From Streptomyces sp. DH12 (GTDB taxonomy: Bacteria > Actinomycetota > Actinomycetes > Streptomycetales > Streptomycetaceae), in assembly GCF_020873895.1 (NCBI RefSeq), contig NZ_JAHWGT010000031.1, forward strand, positions 19,725-83,724: 64,000 bases of DNA, given 5' to 3'. Of the stretch, positions 42,669 to 52,551 are shown in pieces. The notes below the pieces were generated by a model. That model did not search any database. It was not told the DNA's origin and saw only the letters and a list, made by a program, of their open reading frames with translations. Every line of letters starts with the position of its first letter. The first letter of the stretch is position 1. A program made the position numbers and the translations under genes.

Positions 42669-43433
42669 TCAGAAGCGGCCGGCGCCCAGGTCGCGCGAGA
42701 CGGCGCGGGCGCACTCGCGCACCGCCGCCACCAGCTCCGAGCGCAGCTCCCCGGCGGCGCACACGCGCTCCACGGCCCCGGTGATCGCCACGGCCCCCAC
42801 GGGCATCCGCCGCCGGTCGTGGATGGGCGCGGCGACCGAGGCGACGCCCTCCCAGGTCTCCTCCAGGTCCGCGGCCCACCCGCGGGCCCGCGTCAGGTCC
42901 AGGAGCTCCTCGAAGTCCTCCAGCCCCGTGACCGTGCGGGGGGTGAAGGCCTTGCGCTCCACTTCCATGGCCTCGCTGTGCGCGACGGGGTCGTACGCGG
43001 ACAGCACCTTGCCGAGCGCCGTGGAGTGCAGCGGCTGCATGGCGCCGACCTCCAGCACCTGCCGGCTGTCGTCGGGGCGGAAGACGTGGTGGATGACGAG
43101 CACCCCGTGCTGGTGGAGCACGCCCAGATGCACGCTCTCGCCGCTGGAGCGGGCCAGGTCGTCGGTCCACACCAGCGCGCGGGCCCGCAGCTCGTGCACG
43201 TCGAGGTAGCTGTTGCCGAGCCGCAGCAGCTCGGCGCCGAGCTGGTACCGCCCGGACGCCGCGTCCTGCTCGACGAACCCCTCCGACTGGAGGGTGCGCA
43301 GGATGCCGTGGGCCGTGCCCTTCGCCAGGCCGAGCGACGAGGCGATGTCGGAGAGACCCAGCCGGCGCTCCCCGCCCGCGAGCAGCCGCAGCATCGCCGC
43401 CGCGCGCTCCAGCGACTGGATGTTCTTCGCCAT
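42669..43433 (-). CDS. gylR: IclR-family regulator of glycerol operon
   Basis: 254 aa. N-terminal winged [54 protein letters not shown]. The C-terminal IclR effector domain has [15 protein letters not shown] and [15 protein letters not shown]. Position just upstream of glpF-glpK-glpD on the same strand matches gylR of S. coelicolor, which represses the operon and itself until glycerol or glycerol-3-phosphate is present. ATG 43433 with GAAGGAG. A candidate operator copy lies 26-37 bp upstream of the start. Confidence 0.94.
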   Translation of the reverse strand: MAKNIQSLERAAAMLRLLAGGERRLGLSDIASSLGLAKGTAHGILRTLQSEGFVEQDAASGRYQLGAELLRLGNSYLDVHELRARALVWTDDLARSSGESVHLGVLHQHGVLVIHHVFRPDDSRQVLEVGAMQPLHSTALGKVLSAYDPVAHSEAMEVERKAFTPRTVTGLEDFEELLDLTRARGWAADLEETWEGVASVAAPIHDRRRMPVGAVAITGAVERVCAAGELRSELVAAVRECARAVSRDLGAGRF

Positions 43434-43458
43434 CCCCGGCCTGCTCCTTCACTCCATG

Positions 43459-43475
43459 GTTCGACAATGCTGAAC
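43459..43475. promoter_or_regulatory. Candidate GylR operator upstream of gylR
   Basis: GTTCGACAATGCTGAAC is a partly palindromic site (GTTC...GAAC). Its first 12 bases repeat exactly at 42373-42384 before glpF. Confidence 0.55.
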
Positions 43476-43675
43476 ACTATCGGTCGTTGCCGACCTGCGG
43501 CCACATCCTGGGACGCCTCCCCGCGCCATCCGGCCGGACATCGACCCCGCCAAGCATGCCGTCCGCCACGTGGGACGCCGTGTCCGCCCCGGGGGAGGGG
43601 CGGTTACGCTGACGACGTGCGCCTCCCCGACGGGGGCGCAAAGCCGACAGCCGTCGCACTCCAGGGAGCACCTCC

Positions 43676-46600
43676 ATGGCCTCGTTGCCGACCCCTTCCC
43701 CCTCGTCCTCCGCCGCCGACCGAGCGGCCGCACTCCGCGAGGCGCTCGCCACCCGGGTGGTCGTCGCCGACGGAGCCATGGGCACGATGCTCCAGGCGCA
43801 GGACCCCACCCTCGACGACTTCGAGAACCTCGAGGGCTGCAACGAGATCCTCAACCTCACCCGGCCCGACATCGTCCGCTCGGTCCACGACGCGTACTTC
43901 TCCGTCGGCGTCGACTGCGTCGAGACCAACACCTTCGGCGCCAACCACTCCGCGCTCGGCGAGTACGACATCGCCCACCGCGTGTACGAGCTGTCCGAGG
44001 CCGGTGCCCGCATCGCCCGCGAGGCCGCCGACGAGCACACCGCCGCCGACGGCGGGCAGCGCTGGGTCCTCGGCTCCATGGGCCCCGGCACCAAGCTGCC
44101 GACCCTGGGCCACGCCCCGTACACCACCCTGCGCGACGCCTACCAGAGCAACGCCGAGGGCCTGGTCGCCGGCGGCTCCGACGCCCTGCTCGTGGAGACC
44201 ACCCAGGACCTCCTCCAGACCAAGGCCGCCGTCCTCGGCGCCCGGCGCGCCCTGGAGGCGCTCGGCGCCGACGTGCCGCTCATCGTCTCCGTCACCGTCG
44301 AGACCACCGGCACCATGCTGCTCGGCTCGGAGATCGGCGCCGCGCTCACCGCGCTGGAGCCGCTCGGCATCGACATGATCGGCCTGAACTGCGCCACCGG
44401 CCCCGCCGAGATGAGCGAGCATCTGCGCTACCTGGCCCGCCACTCCCGCATCCCCCTCTCCTGCATGCCCAACGCCGGGCTGCCCGTCCTCGGCAAGGAT
44501 GGCGCCCACTACCCCCTCACCGCGCCGGAGCTGGCCGACGCCCAGGAGGGCTTCGTCCGCGAGTACGGGCTGTCCCTCGTCGGCGGCTGCTGCGGCACCA
44601 CCCCCGAGCACCTGCGCCAGGTCGTCGAACGCGTGCGCGACATCACGCCCGCGCCGCGCGACCCGCGCCCCGAGCCCGGTGCCGCCTCGCTCTACCAGAC
44701 CGTGCCGTTCCGCCAGGACACCTCCTACCTCGCCATCGGCGAACGGACCAACGCCAACGGCTCCAAGAAGTTCCGCGAGGCCATGCTGGAAGGCCGCTGG
44801 GACGACTGCGTCGAGATGGCCCGGGACCAGATCCGCGAGGGCGCCCACATGCTCGACCTGTGCGTCGACTACGTGGGCCGCGACGGCGTCGCCGACATGG
44901 CGGAGCTGGCCGGCCGCTTCGCCACCGCCTCCACCCTCCCGATCGTCCTGGACTCCACCGAGGTGGACGTCCTGCGCGCCGGCCTGGAGAAGCTGGGCGG
45001 CCGCGCCGTCATCAACTCCGTCAACTACGAGGACGGCGACGGACCCGAATCCCGCTTCGCCCAGGTCACCGCCCTCGCCCGGGAGCACGGCGCCGCGCTC
45101 ATCGCGCTCACCATCGACGAGGAGGGGCAGGCCCGCACCGTCGAGACGAAGGTCGCGATCGCCGAGCGGCTCATCGCCGACCTCACCGGCAACTGGGGCA
45201 TCCACGAGGAGGACATCCTCGTCGACTGCCTCACCTTCACCATCTGCACCGGCCAGGAGGAGTCCCGCAAGGACGGCATCGCCACCATCGAGGCGATCCG
45301 CGAGCTCAAGCGCCGCCACCCCGCCGTGCAGACCACCCTCGGCCTGTCCAACATCTCCTTCGGCCTCAACCCGGCCGCCCGCATCCTGCTCAACTCCGTC
45401 TTCCTCGACGAGTGCGTGAAGGCCGGCCTCGACTCGGCGATCGTGCACGCCAGCAAGATCCTGCCGATCGCCCGCTTCTCCGACGAGGAGGTCCGCACCG
45501 CCCTGGACCTCGTGTACGACCGCCGCAGCGAGGGGTACGACCCGCTCCAGAAGCTCATGCAGCTCTTCGAGGGAGCCACCGCCAAGTCCCTCAAGGCGGG
45601 CAAGGCGGAGGAGCTGGCCGCCCTCCCGCTGGACGAACGCCTCAAGCGCCGCATCATCGACGGCGAGAAGAACGGCCTGGAAACGGACCTCGCCGAGGCC
45701 CTGACGACCCGCAAGGCCCTCGACATCGTCAACGACACCCTCCTGGACGGCATGAAGGTCGTCGGCGAGCTGTTCGGCTCCGGCCAGATGCAGCTGCCCT
45801 TCGTCCTGCAGTCCGCCGAGGTGATGAAGACCGCCGTCGCCTACCTCGAACCGCACATGGAGAAGACGGACGACGACGGCAAGGGCACCATCGTGCTCGC
45901 CACCGTCCGCGGCGACGTCCACGACATCGGCAAGAACCTCGTCGACATCATCCTGTCCAACAACGGCTACAACGTCGTCAACCTCGGCATCAAGCAGCCC
46001 GTCTCCGCCATCGTCGAGGCGGCCGAGGAGCACCGCGCCGACGTCATCGGGATGTCCGGCCTCCTCGTCAAGTCGACCGTGATCATGAAGGAGAACCTCC
46101 AGGAGCTCAACCAGCGCGAGCTCGCCGCCAAGTACCCCGTGATCCTCGGCGGCGCCGCCCTCACCCGCGCCTATGTCGAGCAGGACCTCCACGAGATCTA
46201 CCAGGGCGAGGTCCGCTACGCCCGGGACGCCTTCGAGGGCCTGCGCCTGATGGACGCCCTCATCGCCGTCAAGCGCGGTGTCCCCGGCGCCGCGCTCCCC
46301 GAGCTGCGCCAGCGCCGCGTGCGCGCCGCGGCCGCCGTGGAGGAGCGCGAGCCCGAGCCGGGCGTGCGCTCCGACGTCGCCACCGACAACCCGGTCCCCG
46401 AGCCGCCCTTCCGGGGCACCCGCGTGATCAAGGGCATCCAGCTGAAGGAGTACGCCGGCTGGCTGGACGAGGGCGCCCTCTTCAAGGGCCAGTGGGGTCT
46501 GAAGCAGAACCGCACCGGCGAGGGCCCCTCCTACGAGGAGCTCGTGGAGAGCGAGGGCAGGCCCCGGCTGCGCGGCTGGCTCGAACAGCTCCACACCCGC

Positions 46601-47188
46601 AACCTCCTGGAGGCGGCCGTCGTCTACGGCTACTTCCCCTGCGTCTCCAAGGGCGACGACCTCATCGTCCTCGACGACGCAGGCAACGAGCGCACCCGCT
46701 TCACCTTCCCGCGCCAGCGCCGCGGCCGCCGCCTCTGCCTCGCCGACTTCTTCCGGCCGGAGGAGTCCGGCGAGACCGACGTCGTCGGCTTCCAGGTCGT
46801 CACCGTCGGCTCGCGCATCGGCGAGACCACCGCGGAGCTGTTCGCCGCCGACGCCTACCGCGACTACCTGGAGCTGCACGGCCTGTCCGTCCAGCTGGCC
46901 GAGGCCCTCGCCGAGTACTGGCACGGCCGGGTCCGCGCGGAGCTGGGCTTCGGCGGCGAGGACCCGGCGGACGTGGAGGACATGTTCGCGCTCAAGTACC
47001 GCGGCGCCCGCTTCTCCCTCGGCTACGGCGCCTGCCCCGACCTGGAGGACCGCGCCAAGATCGCCGAGCTGCTGCGGCCCGAGCGGATCGGCGTGCACCT
47101 CTCGGAGGAGTTCCAGCTGCACCCGGAGCAGTCGACGGACGCCATCGTCCTGCACCACCCGGAGGCGAAGTACTTCAACGCCCGCTGA
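43676..47188 (+). CDS. metH: Cobalamin-dependent methionine synthase
   Basis: 1170 aa, full modular MetH. Homocysteine/zinc domain: VVADGAMGTMLQAQDPTLDD, GLNCATGPAEM and GGCCGTTPEHLRQ (zinc cysteines). Pterin domain: AIGERTNANGSKKFREAMLE. Cobalamin domain: TVRGDVHDIGKNLVDIILSN with the DxHxxG histidine. C-terminal activation domain: RVIKGIQLKEYAGWLDEGAL to RLSLGY-type GARFSLGYGACPDLEDR. It methylates homocysteine from methyltetrahydrofolate. ATG 43676 has AGGGAG upstream. The 242-bp leader shared with gylR shows no B12-box fold that I could recognise. Confidence 0.97.
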   Translation: MASLPTPSPSSSAADRAAALREALATRVVVADGAMGTMLQAQDPTLDDFENLEGCNEILNLTRPDIVRSVHDAYFSVGVDCVETNTFGANHSALGEYDIAHRVYELSEAGARIAREAADEHTAADGGQRWVLGSMGPGTKLPTLGHAPYTTLRDAYQSNAEGLVAGGSDALLVETTQDLLQTKAAVLGARRALEALGADVPLIVSVTVETTGTMLLGSEIGAALTALEPLGIDMIGLNCATGPAEMSEHLRYLARHSRIPLSCMPNAGLPVLGKDGAHYPLTAPELADAQEGFVREYGLSLVGGCCGTTPEHLRQVVERVRDITPAPRDPRPEPGAASLYQTVPFRQDTSYLAIGERTNANGSKKFREAMLEGRWDDCVEMARDQIREGAHMLDLCVDYVGRDGVADMAELAGRFATASTLPIVLDSTEVDVLRAGLEKLGGRAVINSVNYEDGDGPESRFAQVTALAREHGAALIALTIDEEGQARTVETKVAIAERLIADLTGNWGIHEEDILVDCLTFTICTGQEESRKDGIATIEAIRELKRRHPAVQTTLGLSNISFGLNPAARILLNSVFLDECVKAGLDSAIVHASKILPIARFSDEEVRTALDLVYDRRSEGYDPLQKLMQLFEGATAKSLKAGKAEELAALPLDERLKRRIIDGEKNGLETDLAEALTTRKALDIVNDTLLDGMKVVGELFGSGQMQLPFVLQSAEVMKTAVAYLEPHMEKTDDDGKGTIVLATVRGDVHDIGKNLVDIILSNNGYNVVNLGIKQPVSAIVEAAEEHRADVIGMSGLLVKSTVIMKENLQELNQRELAAKYPVILGGAALTRAYVEQDLHEIYQGEVRYARDAFEGLRLMDALIAVKRGVPGAALPELRQRRVRAAAAVEEREPEPGVRSDVATDNPVPEPPFRGTRVIKGIQLKEYAGWLDEGALFKGQWGLKQNRTGEGPSYEELVESEGRPRLRGWLEQLHTRNLLEAAVVYGYFPCVSKGDDLIVLDDAGNERTRFTFPRQRRGRRLCLADFFRPEESGETDVVGFQVVTVGSRIGETTAELFAADAYRDYLELHGLSVQLAEALAEYWHGRVRAELGFGGEDPADVEDMFALKYRGARFSLGYGACPDLEDRAKIAELLRPERIGVHLSEEFQLHPEQSTDAIVLHHPEAKYFNAR

Positions 47189-47337
47189 CCCGCCGCGGCG
47201 CGCCGCAGCGTGACGGCAGCGCGCCGGCGCGTCACGACGTACACTGGTCGGTCCAGTGCAGGCCGGTCGCTTTTCCACCACCGGGGGTCCCCGGCGGGGA
47301 GGCGGCCGGCCTTCTCGTCCCCTTGGAGGTGTGCCGG

Positions 47338-48039
47338 ATGACCAGTACGGTCCCCGCGTCCCTGACCCGAACGGCCGACGGGGCCGCCCTGCAGGCGGTC
47401 TTCCTGGACATGGACGGCACGCTCGTCGACACCGAGGGCTTCTGGTGGGACGTGGAGGTCGCGGTCTTCGCCGACCTGGGGCACGCACTGGACGAGTCCT
47501 GGCGCGACATCGTCGTCGGCGGCCCCATGACCCGCAGCGCCGGGTACCTCATCGAGGCCACCGGGGCCGACATCACCCTCCCGGAGCTCACCACGCTCCT
47601 CAACGACCGCTTCGAGGAGCGCATCGACGGCGGCGTCCCCCTGATGCCGGGCGCCGCGCGGCTGCTGGCCGAGCTGGCCGAGCACGCCGTCCCCACCGCC
47701 CTGGTCTCCGCCTCGCACCGGCGCATCATCGACCGGGTGCTGGTCTCCCTCGGCGCCGAGCACTTCACGCTCACCGTCGCCGGGGACGAGGTGCCCCGGA
47801 CCAAGCCGCACCCCGACCCGTACCTGCTGGCCGCCCGGCGGGTGGGCGCGGACCCGGCGAGATGCGCCGTCATCGAGGACACCTCCACCGGGGTCGCCGC
47901 CGCCGAGGCCGCGGGCTGCCGCGTCGTCGCCGTCCCGTCGCTGTCCCCGATCGCCCCCGCGGACGGGCGCGTCGTCGTCGGCTCCCTCGAAGAAGTCGAT
48001 CTGCGTTTCCTCCGGGCATTGATCACCGGAGCGAACTGA
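47338..48039 (+). CDS. HAD-superfamily hydrolase (beta-phosphoglucomutase-like)
   Basis: 233 aa. HAD motif I VFLDMDGTLVDTEGFWWD, motif II TALVSASHRR, motif III in RTKPHPDPYLLA, and motif IV VIEDTSTGVAAAEAAGC are all present, with a helical cap typical of the PGM-like subgroup acting on small phosphorylated molecules. Substrate unknown. ATG 47338 with TTGGAGGTG upstream. It follows metH by 149 bp; an inverted CGTGACG/CGTCACG at 47209-47236 may weakly terminate metH. Confidence 0.92.
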   Translation: MTSTVPASLTRTADGAALQAVFLDMDGTLVDTEGFWWDVEVAVFADLGHALDESWRDIVVGGPMTRSAGYLIEATGADITLPELTTLLNDRFEERIDGGVPLMPGAARLLAELAEHAVPTALVSASHRRIIDRVLVSLGAEHFTLTVAGDEVPRTKPHPDPYLLAARRVGADPARCAVIEDTSTGVAAAEAAGCRVVAVPSLSPIAPADGRVVVGSLEEVDLRFLRALITGAN

Positions 48040-48515
48040 CCCGGATACCGAGCGTCGCTCTGCGAATATCGGAAAAACTCTCGGCGTCGGAGCGTGCATT
48101 TTGCGTGACAGGGCGGAATAGCGCCCAACGTGACCTTGGTCACCCAGTGTGCCGTCGCCCCGGTGCCCGCAACGCCACGCATGCCCGGATCCGGCCGCTT
48201 CTGATGTGCCCTTGTGTCCGCATTCATCATTGCGTGTACGAATCATTCCGGCGCTTTCCCGCCCCCGGGCCCGACGCGAAGATCGCATTCTGATGACGCC
48301 TCAACTCCGGCCGGGTCGGGCATTACAGGCGATGCCACTAATCTTTGCGCCGAGCCCTTCGCCGCACTTCCCCCGTGCCGCGGCCGCCACCACGCAGCCG
48401 TGACCACGGGGTCGATCGTGCGCAACCGGCCCGATCGCCCCGCCCCACAGGGCGCCCGCGGCAGGGGCTCCGCACACCGCATCACCCCCGTGCCGGACCA
48501 GGAGTACGTCCCCTC
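48040..48515. other. Intergenic region upstream of the peptide-binding proteins
   Basis: 476 bp with no gene. It includes an AT-richer part (48045-48120 and 48220-48360). A perfect inverted repeat GTGACC-TT-GGTCAC is at 48130-48143 and could be a regulator site. No riboswitch was recognised. Confidence 0.55.
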
Positions 48516-50120
48516 ATGAACCGCAAGACCTTGGTGCTGCCGGCCGTCCTCGGCCTGCTGGCCTCGCCCCTCCTCACCGCCTGCGGGAGCGAGACGGCCG
48601 GCAACGGCGGAGGCAACGCCATCGTCGTCGGCACCACCGACCAGTTCACCGCCACCGAGGACGCCCCGGCACCCTTCGACCCGGCCTACGCCTACGACAC
48701 CGGCGTCTGGAACGTGCTCCGCCAGACCGTCCAGACCCTCATGCACATGCCGCGCGGCGGCGGACGCCCCGTCCCCGACGCCGCGTCCCAGTGCCAGTTC
48801 ACCGACAACGCCAGCGAGAGCTACCGCTGCCTCCTGCGCGAGGACCTGACCTTCGCCGACGGCGAGCCCGTCACCGCGCAGGACGTGAAGTTCTCCATCG
48901 AGCGCGTCCTGGCCATCAAGTCCGACAACGGCGCCGCCGGCCTCCTGTCCAACATCGACACCATCGAGGCGAAGGGCTACCGCGAGGTCGTCTTCCACCT
49001 GAAGACGCCCGACGCCACCTTCCCGTACAAGCTCTCCACCCCCGTCGCCGGCATCGTCCCCAGCGACCGGTACGAGGCCGGCGCGCTCCGCGAGGGCTTC
49101 CAGGTCGACGGGTCCGGCCCGTACACGATGAAGCCCGAGGTCCGCGACGGCCGCGTCGTCGACATCGTCTTCACCCGCAACCCGCGCTACAAGGGCGACA
49201 TCAAGCTCCGCAACGACAGCGTCGAGCTGCGCCCCTTCGAGGACGCCGAGGCCATGGACCGGGCCCTGCGCGCCGGCGACATCGACATGATGGCCCGCAC
49301 CCTCGAACCCGAGCAGATCAAGAAGCTCGACGAGGAGCCGGAGGAGGGCATCAAGCTCACCGAGGTGCCGGGCCTGGAGATCCGCTACCTCGCCTTCGAC
49401 ACCAAGGCCCCCGCCGTCAAGGACAAGGCCGTCCGCCAGGCCATGGCCGCCCTCGTCGACCGCAGCGCGATCGCCCAGAACGTCTACGGCCCCACCGCCA
49501 CGCCGCTCTACTCGCTGATCCCGTCGTCGATCGCCGGCCACTCCAACTCGTTCTTCAACAAGTACGGCGAGCCCAGCCGCGCCAAGGCCGCCGGCCTCCT
49601 GCGCGAGGCGGGTGTCGACGCCCCGGTCAAGCTGACCCTGCACTACACCAGCGACCACTACGGCACCGCCACCGCCAAGGAGTTCGCGGCCCTGCGCGAC
49701 CAGCTCAACGGCAGCGGGCTGTTCGACGTGACCGTCGAGGGCGTCGAGTGGTCCACCTTCCGCCCCGCGCAGAAGCGCGGCGACTACGCGGTCTACGGCC
49801 TCGGCTGGTTCCCCGACTTCCCGGACCCCGACAACTACATCGCGCCGTTCCTCGACGCGGACAACTTCCTCAACACCCCCTACGTGAGCACCGAGGCGCG
49901 GGAACGGCTCATCCCCGCCTCCCGCCGCGAAGCGGACCGCGCCGCCGCCGCCCCCGCCTTCCAGCGCCTCCAGGACATCGTCGCCGACGACGTCCCGGTC
50001 CTCCCGCTCTGGCAGGGCAAGCAGTACGTCGCCTCCCGCTCCAGCCTCACCGGCGTCGAATGGGCCCTCAACACCTCCTCGGACCTCCAGCTCTGGGAGC
50101 TCGGCCGAGGAACCGCCTGA
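48516..50120 (+). CDS. Oligopeptide/dipeptide ABC substrate-binding lipoprotein 1
   Basis: 534 aa. Signal peptide with lipobox LLTAC (Cys23). It is a family 5 solute-binding protein: FTDNASESYRCLLREDLTFADG, TAQDVKFSIERVLAI, VPGLEIRYLAFDTKAP and VLPLWQGKQYVASRSSLTG. It should bind peptides or similar ligands outside the membrane and deliver them to a permease, but no permease or ATPase gene follows. ATG 48516 with GGAG upstream. The downstream paralogue starts 38 bp after the stop and is clearly homologous (TATPLY, LPLWQ, PDATFP), so they arose by duplication. Confidence 0.93.
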   Translation: MNRKTLVLPAVLGLLASPLLTACGSETAGNGGGNAIVVGTTDQFTATEDAPAPFDPAYAYDTGVWNVLRQTVQTLMHMPRGGGRPVPDAASQCQFTDNASESYRCLLREDLTFADGEPVTAQDVKFSIERVLAIKSDNGAAGLLSNIDTIEAKGYREVVFHLKTPDATFPYKLSTPVAGIVPSDRYEAGALREGFQVDGSGPYTMKPEVRDGRVVDIVFTRNPRYKGDIKLRNDSVELRPFEDAEAMDRALRAGDIDMMARTLEPEQIKKLDEEPEEGIKLTEVPGLEIRYLAFDTKAPAVKDKAVRQAMAALVDRSAIAQNVYGPTATPLYSLIPSSIAGHSNSFFNKYGEPSRAKAAGLLREAGVDAPVKLTLHYTSDHYGTATAKEFAALRDQLNGSGLFDVTVEGVEWSTFRPAQKRGDYAVYGLGWFPDFPDPDNYIAPFLDADNFLNTPYVSTEARERLIPASRREADRAAAAPAFQRLQDIVADDVPVLPLWQGKQYVASRSSLTGVEWALNTSSDLQLWELGRGTA

Positions 50121-50158
50121 CCCCTGCTGTACCGAAGAGATCCAGAGGCAAGGTTCCA

Positions 50159-51748
50159 GTGAAGGCACACAACAAGTGGCTGTCGGCTCCGCTCGCCGCG
50201 GGGCTGGCCGCCGCCACGCTCAGCGGCTGCGGCACCGACAAGGACGCCGGTTCCGGTGACGGCGCCGGGGCGATCGTCGTCGGCATGTCCGAGAAGGTCC
50301 TGGCGACCGACCCCGCCACCGGCTACGACCCCGGCTCCTGGCTGCTGTTCAACAACGTCTTCCAGTCCCTGCTGAGCTTCCCCAAGGGCGCCACCACGCC
50401 CCAGCCGGAGGCCGCCGAGAGCTGCGAGTTCGAGAAGGGCGCCAGCACGGTCTACCGCTGCACCCTGCGCGAGGGCCTGAAGTTCAGCAACGGCAACCCG
50501 CTGACCGCGAAGGACGTCAAGTTCTCCTTCGAGCGCGTCCTGAAGATCGACGACGAGAACGGCCCCGGCCCGCTGCTCTCCACGCTCGACAAGATCGAGA
50601 CGCCCGACGACAGGACGGTCGTCTTCACGCTGAAGGTGCCCGACGCCACCTTCCCCAGCAAGATCGCCTCCGGTGCCGGCTCCATCGTCGACCACCGCGA
50701 GTACGCGGCCGACTCCCTGCGCACCGACGGCAAGGCCGTCGGCTCCGGTCCCTACCGGCTGGACTCCTACAGCGACGCCGAGGCCGCCTTCTCGGTCAAC
50801 CCGGAGTACAAGGGCACCGCCAAGGTCCGCAACACCGGCGTCAAGCTGAAGTTCTACAACGGCGACCGCAAGGCCCTCGCCGACGGCCTGACCAAGGGCG
50901 ACGTCGACATCGCCTACCGCGGCCTCGCCGCCGCCGACATCAAGGCCCTCAACGGCTCCCCGACGGCCGGCCAGAAGGGCATCCAGGTCATCGAGGGCTC
51001 CAGTGCCGAGGTCCAGCACCTGGTCTTCAACATGAAGGACCCGGTCGCCGGCAAGCTCGGCGTCCGCAAGGCCATCGCCCACCTCGTCGACCGCGACGCC
51101 CTGGTCCAGAACGTGTACCAGTCCACGGCGACCCCGCTGTACTCGATCGTCCCCGCCGGCATCCTCGGCCACAACACCGCCTTCTTCGACCGCTACGGCG
51201 ACCGCCCGCAGCCCGAGAAGGCGAAGGCGGCGCTGAAGGAGGAGGGCATCAAGGACAAGGTCAAGATCACGCTCCACTCCACGCCCAGCCGCTACGGCCC
51301 GGGCACGGACGAGCAGCTCAAGGCCATCGCCCGGCAGCTCAACGACAGCGGCCTGTTCGAGGCCGAGGTGGAGTCCGTCGAGTACGACCAGTACGAGAAG
51401 GACATCAAGGCCGGCAAGTACGGCGTGTACATCAAGGGCTGGGTCCCGGACTACCCGGACCCGGACAACTTCACGCAGCCGTTCTTCGGCGAGGGCAACG
51501 TCCTCGACAACCACTACGAGAACAACAAGATCACCGGAAAGATCATCCCGGACACCGCCGCGGCCGCCGACCGCAGCGCCGCCCAGGACGACTTCGGCCG
51601 GCTGCAGAACCTCGTCGCCGACGACATCCCGCTCCTCCCGCTCTGGCAGGCCAAGCAGTACGCCGTCGCGTACAACACCATCACCGGCCTGGAGTGGACC
51701 CTCGACGCGTCCACCGTCTTCCGCTTCTGGGAGATCAAGAAGGGCTGA
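50159..51748 (+). CDS. Oligopeptide/dipeptide ABC substrate-binding lipoprotein 2
   Basis: 529 aa. Signal peptide with lipobox TLSGC (Cys24). SBP family 5 core: YRCTLREGLKFSNGNPLTAK, DVKFSFERVLKIDDENGPGP, VQHLVFNMKDPVAG, LPLWQAKQYAVAYNTITGLE. A tandem paralogue of the upstream protein sharing many short motifs but with diverged ligand-contact regions. GTG 50159 with AGGCAAGG upstream. It ends before a strong terminator and is probably co-transcribed with the first. No transporter partners are encoded nearby, so it must use permeases from elsewhere or serve a sensing role. Confidence 0.93.
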   Translation: MKAHNKWLSAPLAAGLAAATLSGCGTDKDAGSGDGAGAIVVGMSEKVLATDPATGYDPGSWLLFNNVFQSLLSFPKGATTPQPEAAESCEFEKGASTVYRCTLREGLKFSNGNPLTAKDVKFSFERVLKIDDENGPGPLLSTLDKIETPDDRTVVFTLKVPDATFPSKIASGAGSIVDHREYAADSLRTDGKAVGSGPYRLDSYSDAEAAFSVNPEYKGTAKVRNTGVKLKFYNGDRKALADGLTKGDVDIAYRGLAAADIKALNGSPTAGQKGIQVIEGSSAEVQHLVFNMKDPVAGKLGVRKAIAHLVDRDALVQNVYQSTATPLYSIVPAGILGHNTAFFDRYGDRPQPEKAKAALKEEGIKDKVKITLHSTPSRYGPGTDEQLKAIARQLNDSGLFEAEVESVEYDQYEKDIKAGKYGVYIKGWVPDYPDPDNFTQPFFGEGNVLDNHYENNKITGKIIPDTAAAADRSAAQDDFGRLQNLVADDIPLLPLWQAKQYAVAYNTITGLEWTLDASTVFRFWEIKKG

Positions 51749-51793
51749 GCCCGCCCGGCGGGCCCGCCCTCCGCGGCCCCGCCACGCGAACGC

Positions 51794-51830
51794 GCCGCTG
51801 CCCCCGTGGAGTCTCCACGGGGGCAGCGGC
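51794..51830. terminator. Bidirectional terminator
   Basis: Perfect 17-bp stem (51794-51810 with 51814-51830) and a 3-base loop between the convergent peptide-binding and response-regulator genes. Confidence 0.88.
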
Positions 51831-51870
51831 ACGAGGTCCGCCGGCGCGCTCGGCGGGCGGCGGGCCGGAA

Positions 51871-52542
51871 CTACTGGGCGCCCGGCCGCACCAGACCGCT
51901 CTCGTACGCGTAGACCGCCGCCTGCACCCGGTCGCGCAGGCCGAGCTTCGTCAGCACGTGCCCCACGTGGGTCTTCACCGTCGTCTCCGACACGAACAGG
52001 TCCGCCGCGATCTCCGCGTTCGACAGGCCGCGCGCGACCAGCTTCAGCACCTCCACCTCGCGGTCGGTGAGGGTGTTCAACGCGTCCGGCACCGGCTCGT
52101 CCCCCGACGGCAGGTGGTCGGCGTACTTGTCCAGCAGCCGCCGCGTGATGCTCGGCGCCAGCATCGCCTCACCGGCCGCCACCACCCGGATCGCCTGCAC
52201 CAGCTCGTTCGCCGGGGCGTCCTTCAGCAGGAAGCCGCTCGCCCCCGCGCGCAGGGCCTCCACCACGTACTCGTCGAGGTCGAACGTCGTCAGCACGAGC
52301 ACCTTCGCCGGCCCGTCCCGACCCGGCCCGGTGACCTGGCGGGTGGCCTCCACGCCGTCCATCCGCGGCATGCGGATGTCCATCAGCACCACGTCCGGCT
52401 GGAGCGCGCGGACCTGGTCGAGAGCCTGGAGGCCGTCGCCGGCCTCGCCCACGACCGCGATGTCCTGCTCGGCCTCCAGGATCATCCGGAAGCCGGTGCG
52501 CAGCAGCGGCTGGTCGTCGACCAATAGGACGCGGATGGCCAC
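51871..52542 (-). CDS. NarL/LuxR-type response regulator
   Basis: 223 aa. Receiver domain: VLLVDDQPLLRTGFRMILEA with phosphoacceptor Asp55 in VVLMDIRMPRMDG and Lys in FLLKDAPANEL. C-terminal LuxR HTH: LTDREVEVLKLVARGLSNAE then LFVSETTVKTHVGHVLTKLG. It belongs to the DesR/NarL class that controls genes when phosphorylated by a sensor kinase; no kinase gene adjoins it. GTG 52542 with GAGGAG upstream, only nine bases after the nuclease stop, so the pair is likely one operon. Confidence 0.93.
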   Translation of the reverse strand: MAIRVLLVDDQPLLRTGFRMILEAEQDIAVVGEAGDGLQALDQVRALQPDVVLMDIRMPRMDGVEATRQVTGPGRDGPAKVLVLTTFDLDEYVVEALRAGASGFLLKDAPANELVQAIRVVAAGEAMLAPSITRRLLDKYADHLPSGDEPVPDALNTLTDREVEVLKLVARGLSNAEIAADLFVSETTVKTHVGHVLTKLGLRDRVQAAVYAYESGLVRPGAQ

Positions 52543-52551
52543 GGGTACTCC

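Noticed and set aside
43434-43675. Cobalamin riboswitch upstream of metH
   Set aside because: No B12-box or the expected long folded leader was recognisable in the 242 bp.
43604-47488. 1294-aa open frame on the minus strand opposite metH
   Set aside because: Antisense reading of the metH gene; valine/glycine/glutamate-rich with no domain.
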